A stretch of 11,518 nt of DNA from Euperipatoides rowelli (taxonomy: Eukaryota > Onychophora > Udeonychophora > Euonychophora > Peripatopsidae): the NCBI GenBank assembly GCA_003024985.2, contig PXIH01S0018203.1; one strand, 5' to 3'. Positions 7,776 through 11,518 of the stretch are shown here, one piece after another. The position numbers and the translations under genes are program-made. Positions within the stretch are counted from its first letter, which is position 1. Each line of letters opens with the position of its first letter. Under the pieces are notes generated by a model. That model ran no database searches. It had not been told where the DNA came from and saw nothing but the letters and a program-made list of their open reading frames with translations.

Positions 7776-8989
7776 TATATCAAGACCTAGTAGGCAGCAA
7801 TGAGTTTTGGCAGCAATGACAGAATTATTCATATCTGTCTCCAATATCACCTTGCTTCTAGAGAAATCATGTACCATAATACAAGATTTCTAGAGATTAA
7901 TAGACATGTTGTATTTTACAGAATCATTAGACAATTGATTCACAATTACTTGTTTTTTAGAAGCAATATTAGATTTATTACCCATATTTACAATAGTCAT
8001 ATCATTGACATATTTAAAATGAGGAATAATCTCAAAAGCAATTTTGTTAATAGCAATAATGAAGATAACACCACCCAAAACCGAGCCTTGAGGAACTCTA
8101 TTTGAAAGACATTAATTCTCCTGATTCAGAAAACTTATTACTTGAACTCTTCCCTTTAAATATGAGAAAAACCATTTCACAATACCATCTAAGACACCTA
8201 AGTTCTTGAGATTTTTCATAAATACTCTATGATCTACAAGGTCATATGCCTTGTTAAAGTCAGTTATAAGTGGAACAACTTTATTACCGTGAGTTTCAAG
8301 ATTACTTAGAACAGAGTCTATATATATAGTGATAAATAATCAGCGGTTGTTCTTCCCGGCAGAGCTCCGAATTGACCAACATCTGTACATCCTTTTACCT
8401 TATCAATTATCAACTTTAAAACGTGTTTTTCAAGAATTTTAACTATACCAGGAAGAATCAAAAATTGACAAATTTGATATGGATTCAACGGAACCTTACC
8501 TTTAGGAACATGAATTAAAAAGGAAGTCTTCCATGCCATTGGTATCTTTTTCAAATCAAGAGAGAGGTTAATAAAATGAGTAACAGGAGAACATAATTTG
8601 ATGGCAAATTCTTTCAGAATAAAATTAGGCACTCCATCAGGAGCTAATGATGTAAATGGAGATATAGATTCTAATTGTTTGAGAACACAGACATTATTCA
8701 CTGGAGAGATATCGCAAGAATTAAGATTAGTCACTAAAGAATCCTCAAGAGGATCAAATGAGTTTGCCAGTAATTTAAAATAATTAAAAATGTATGATTT
8801 AGTATGGTCTTCAGATAAGCCAGGAAAAGATAAAGATTTCTTGTTTTTGGGTTTAAAACCTGTAACATTTTTAACAAGATCATAATAAATTTCTGATCCA
8901 TATTTTATTTCTTTCATTCGTTTTTCATAATCAATGATTTTAGCATTCTTTATTATTTTTTTCATTTTATTAGATAACAACAACTCTTT
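7776..8989 (-). pseudogene. LINE reverse transcriptase domain, broken and 3'-truncated
   Basis: A 221-codon open stretch (8983-8318) carries RT motifs: LAPDGVPNFILKEFA (residues about 113-127), MAWKTSFLIHVPKGK (149-163), VKILEKHV (181-188) and QFGALPGRTTADYL (204-217). The usual Y-R-P-I-S box reads YQICQF. A frameshift at (TA)5, 8319-8328, leads to motif A in another frame (ITDFNKAYDLVDH; catalytic Asp codon 8259-8261). A TAA at 8112-8114 precedes motif B (VPQGSVLGG; VPQG at 8085-8096). Motif C is FKYVNDMTIV, with Asn at 8004-8006 where family members have the first Asp of the catalytic pair. A TAG at 7890-7892 interrupts the motif D region (NMSINL, stop, KSCIMVHDF), and LLGLDI is the last recognisable segment before the microsatellite. 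The polymerase would copy the element RNA at the nicked target. Confidence 0.87.
8319..8328. repeat. (TA)5 microsatellite at the RT frameshift
   Basis: Five TA units sit exactly where the minus-strand RT frame changes. Upstream codons end in a TAG formed by the repeat, and the downstream frame is offset by two bases. Gain of one TA unit would account for the shift. Confidence 0.8.
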
Positions 8990-9282
8990 AAGTTTATAAT
9001 TGCTCTTGAAAGCTATTTTTTCCCTTCATATGAAACCTGATATCATTATTCATCCATGGGTACTCACCTGTGATTACTGACTTAATTTTAACAGGAAAAT
9101 ATCTATCCTACATAGAACTTATTAATTCATTAAAAGCATCAGTAGCCTGATCAATATTGTTTCTTCCAAAAAAAAAGTTCCAGTCCATTAAAGTGATAGG
9201 CTTTCCAAACTCTTTATTATTCGACCCAGTTTTAGGTCTATGAGAAAACTGAATTAATTGTTTTTTAGGTATATAATTTAAA
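8990..9282 (-). pseudogene. LINE linker between endonuclease and reverse transcriptase
   Basis: After the SDH box the frame shifts by about one base near 9290. The minus strand then reads protein-like through the PITLMDW region, a TAG at 9108-9110, and EYPWMNNDIRFHMKGKN. A Trp followed about 40 residues later by a P-W-[ML]-[NT]-x-x-I segment is typical of the linker in CR1/jockey-type ORF2. One further base shift near 8995-9000 joins it to the reverse-transcriptase frame. No catalytic role is assigned to this stretch. Confidence 0.7.
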
Positions 9283-10085
9283 TCAAAAATAAATTCTTAT
9301 AAGATTGTGATCCGAGGAAAAAATAGGTGATGAGATGTCAGATTTATAATCCAGTGGACCTTTGTAAAAACACTTTTCAAAAATATTGTTTATTCTAGTT
9401 GGTTTTACAACAATCTGTTTAAAACTATTCAGACTTAAAAAACTTGTATTTAAATTGTTAAAATCACCTACTATAAAAACAGTAGACACAAATTTGACAT
9501 TGAGATTCTATCAACTTCATCTGAAAGTAATCAGTATATTCTTGATAAAAAGAACTGTTTGGAGGGAAGTATGTTGTAATAATCGCAAACATTGGAATAT
9601 CACATGGTTGAAATTTAGATCTCCAAATCAGGCAATACTGCAGAAATCACAGAAAAAACGTCATCGATGTAAATGGAGACACATCCACCTTTTTACTCTT
9701 CCAAGTTATTTTGCATAAAATTAAAACTCTTAAATCCTTTAAATTCAAAAGCAACAGAATCATCAGGTTTCAACCAAGTTTCTGTTAAAACTAAAATGTT
9801 TGGTTTAATGTTATCCACATAAGCTTCAATTTCATTAAATTTTCCATAAATTGATCTTATATTAGTAAGTAAACTTTTTGGCAATATATAACTTGGACAT
9901 CTTTCCAATGGCTTAAGTATTCTTGGCAATCTAATATTAGGAGAGATCATCTGGCTATTCTTCCTTATTTTACTTTTTGATAATTTTACTCTAATGACCG
10001 AAGGCTTACTAATGCCCTGATTACCACGGCCACGTGATCCATGTTTCGGATTTAAATCTTTAAAAACATTCAAATCACACAACAA
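9283..10085 (-). pseudogene. LINE ORF2 N-terminal region and AP-type endonuclease, broken
   Basis: The first frame (10085 to a TAA at 9693-9695) begins with a basic region containing GSRGRGNQG, then SLLTNIRSIYGKFNEI and LTETWL (9771-9788), the endonuclease motif with the catalytic Glu. Beyond the TAA the same frame continues as GGCVSIYIDD. Frames then change: TYFPPN, matching the YRPP box, is at about 9557-9574. In a third frame VGDFN (GDFN at 9457-9468) and SSDHNLI (SDH at 9307-9315, the catalytic Asp-His pair) follow. So the principal APE motifs are present in order, but across three frames and at least one stop. The enzyme would nick target DNA to prime reverse transcription. The real start is uncertain: the N-terminal frame extends upstream through a TAA at 10155-10157 towards about 10330, and an ATG at 10193-10195 opens another frame. 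Confidence 0.82.
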
Positions 10086-10383
10086 ATCCTTTACTGGATC
10101 ACATAATAAATCACTCCTTCTAGCAAATCTAAAGGATCTGATATCTTTTGACGATTATTTAAGACACCTTGTACCGAGCATTGAATTACGTCCATGGATT
10201 ACATCACTTGATATCTCATCAGTCAGCACTATCAGAAAATGTAAATCTTCAATAGAAAGAAAAATATCCAATAAAAACAGATCCAAGGCTCATCAAATCT
10301 TCGTAACACAGCATAAAAAGTGAAAAATTATGATTGATTGAATATTCACAAACAAAATTACAATAACAACAACTAAAAATTAC

Positions 10384-10440
10384 TACCGGACAAAAGACAA
10401 TTCAGGCGGTCATAGGCGCAACATTCGGATTCAAAAAAAA
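10384..10440 (-). other. Probable 5' end / 5' UTR of the LINE
   Basis: A short patch clearly richer in G and C than its surroundings (contains GGCGGTCATAGGCGCAAC on the plus strand) lies just upstream of the LINE's coding region and is bounded on its far side by a 10-base A-run. CG dinucleotides are concentrated here. It fits an internal-promoter 5' UTR, as found in full-length non-LTR elements, and suggests the copy is nearly complete at its 5' end, unlike most LINE insertions. The boundary is my estimate. Confidence 0.4.
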
Positions 10441-11354
10441 AGACAGTTTTCTTTTGAATTCCTCTCCATTTTAAGGCCTTACTCCTTTCTATCTACCCTC
10501 TCCAACATTTCAGTATCTTTAGCAATGTAGAATAAAATAAAATAAAAATTTTGGTTATGTTTATTTTTGCTCCAAAAATAACTCATGGATATCACTGATT
10601 AAAAATGTTGTCTATGTCATTTTTATTATACTAAACAAAATAAAGGTTTATTGAATAAGTATTAGTATTCATGATAACTTTCATTTAAAGAAAGGAACTA
10701 CTTATTATAAAGGTAAAAGAGCATTAAATGTTTGCCTTGACATTATTATGTTCTCCATTAGAGACAATAAAGAAATAAAAATGATATTTTTATTTTTTAT
10801 AATGTACTTATATGATTTTTTTTAATATGTTATTGCTGTTGATCAAAAGTTTGAAGAACTAATAAACAGATCGATTTTATAATTTTTTTTTTTAATATTT
10901 AAAACCTCTAAATATTTATTGATAAAAAATAAAAGCAAATGTCTTATAAATGAGTTTAATTTGCAATAAAATTGACGGTTTATTTCTTTTCGGTTTTGTA
11001 CAAATTGTCTGTCTTTGTTTTAATACAAATTAAAAAATAATCAATACTTCTCCTCTACCAGGTCTTTAAGTATATCTGGTATTAATTTATGAAAATAGGG
11101 ATTAGCTTTAAGAAATTATCATAACGTTTTAATGCAAAGTTTTCATGAAAGTATTAAAAAGTTACTTTTATTTAGTTCATAATTAAAATTGATGATTAAT
11201 GAGATGAAAGACAATTTTAGTGGTGAAAGAGGGATGGCAGTAGGTTCAGGTATTGGACTAAACAACTTCAAAAATGTAATGCTCTGCTATATTAATAGGC
11301 CTACTGTTTTTTACTTTAATTATTTTTCAATATTAATTTTGTCACAATGGAATA
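10441..11354. other. AT-rich non-coding stretch
   Basis: No gene, repeat or element recognised. A pyrimidine-rich patch at about 10458-10510 and A/T runs are the only visible features. Confidence 0.5.
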
Positions 11355-11427
11355 TTAACTCTTAATTGATGTTAGATTATAACTTAGATCCACGGGAAAT
11401 ATATTGCTTTTATTGTGTATGTGTATA

Positions 11428-11518
11428 TTCTTCTTATTATTATTGTTGTTGTTATTGTTATCATTATTGTTATCTTTGTCATTGTCGTCGCTGTCACCAT
11501 TGTTGTTGTCACTGTTGT
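11428..11518. repeat. Imperfect trinucleotide repeat (TTA/TTG/GTC-like), cut by the right edge
   Basis: From about 11428 to the edge the sequence is built of TTA, TTG, GTT and GTC-like triplets, becoming richer in G and C to the right. On the minus strand one frame is open from 11516 to a TAA at 11355-11357. It would give about 30 residues of nearly pure Asn/Asp with some Ser, Gly and Lys, then 23 ordinary residues (includes NIFPVDLSYNLTSIKS). Two of three minus-strand frames are open, as expected for a triplet repeat, so coding is not shown. It may be a microsatellite or the C-terminal end of an Asn-rich protein whose rest lies outside. Confidence 0.75.

Larger units (their letters stand above)
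7776..10440 (-). mobile_element. Decayed APE-type non-LTR retrotransposon (CR1-group-like LINE)
   Basis: Read leftward on the minus strand, this has a GC-richer probable 5' UTR (about 10384-10440), a basic N-terminal region, an apurinic-type endonuclease with its usual motifs, a linker, and reverse-transcriptase motifs 1 to D. It stops at the microsatellite near 7776, before the end of the thumb domain. At least four in-frame stops and several frameshifts make it inactive. Endonuclease followed by RT in one polyprotein, the basic RGRG stretch before the endonuclease, and the VPQGS and Y-V-x-D boxes place it in the jockey/CR1 lineage, probably the CR1 group (CR1/L2/Rex1/Daphne-like). The clade is inference. 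Such elements nick the target and copy their RNA into it by target-primed reverse transcription. A clear target-site duplication was not found. Plus-strand open frames at 7800-8105, 8598-8783 and 9386-9718 are antisense shadows. Confidence 0.85.

Noticed and set aside
7800-9718. Plus-strand open frames at 7800-8105, 8598-8783 and 9386-9718
   Set aside because: Antisense to LINE endonuclease and RT motifs.
1-11518. CRISPR array, bacterial operon, rRNA or intact transposase
   Set aside because: No spaced direct repeats, ribosome-binding sites with long ORFs, conserved rRNA sequence or intact transposase domain seen.

Overview
This is strongly AT-rich, low-gene-density nuclear DNA from an animal, probably an invertebrate. 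The evidence is its content: relics of an LTR retrotransposon, a tRNA-derived SINE and an APE-type (CR1-group-like) LINE, set among long poly-A/poly-T runs and microsatellites. I see no intact host gene, no bacterial-style operon and no functional RNA gene. The sequence does not settle the species.

Layout, left to right. (1) About 1-1830, minus strand: a heavily decayed LTR retrotransposon of Ty3/Gypsy type. Reading leftward it shows a Gag coiled coil and capsid-like region, a degenerate zinc knuckle, an aspartic-protease active site broken by a frameshift, and a 68-codon open stretch that runs off the window edge towards where reverse transcriptase should lie. Open frames on the plus strand here are antisense shadows. 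(2) About 2094-2132: a perfect 12-bp inverted repeat. (3) About 2318-2655: a probable tRNA-derived SINE with Pol III A and B boxes, a perfect 45-bp tandem duplication in its tail and a possible 10-bp target-site duplication. (4) About 2660-5129: AT-rich DNA with a 27-nt poly-T run inside a larger inverted repeat; no gene seen. (5) About 5130-6560, plus strand: an unrecognised, decayed coding-like region with long in-frame stretches split by single stops and frame changes. (6) About 6560-7680: AT-rich spacer. (7) About 7684-7772: a pyrimidine-rich run followed by (TA)9, next to the truncated 3' side of (8) a minus-strand LINE, about 7776-10440. That element keeps recognisable endonuclease and reverse-transcriptase motifs in order but has at least four stops, several frameshifts and a mutated catalytic box. 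(9) About 10441-11354: AT-rich spacer. (10) 11355-11518: a trinucleotide repeat at the right edge that would encode an Asn/Asp-rich tract on the minus strand.

Nothing here appears to work together as a functional system. The window reads as a graveyard of at least three element classes. The least explained parts are the unrecognised relic at 5130-6560 and the recurrent T-run/A-run junctions.
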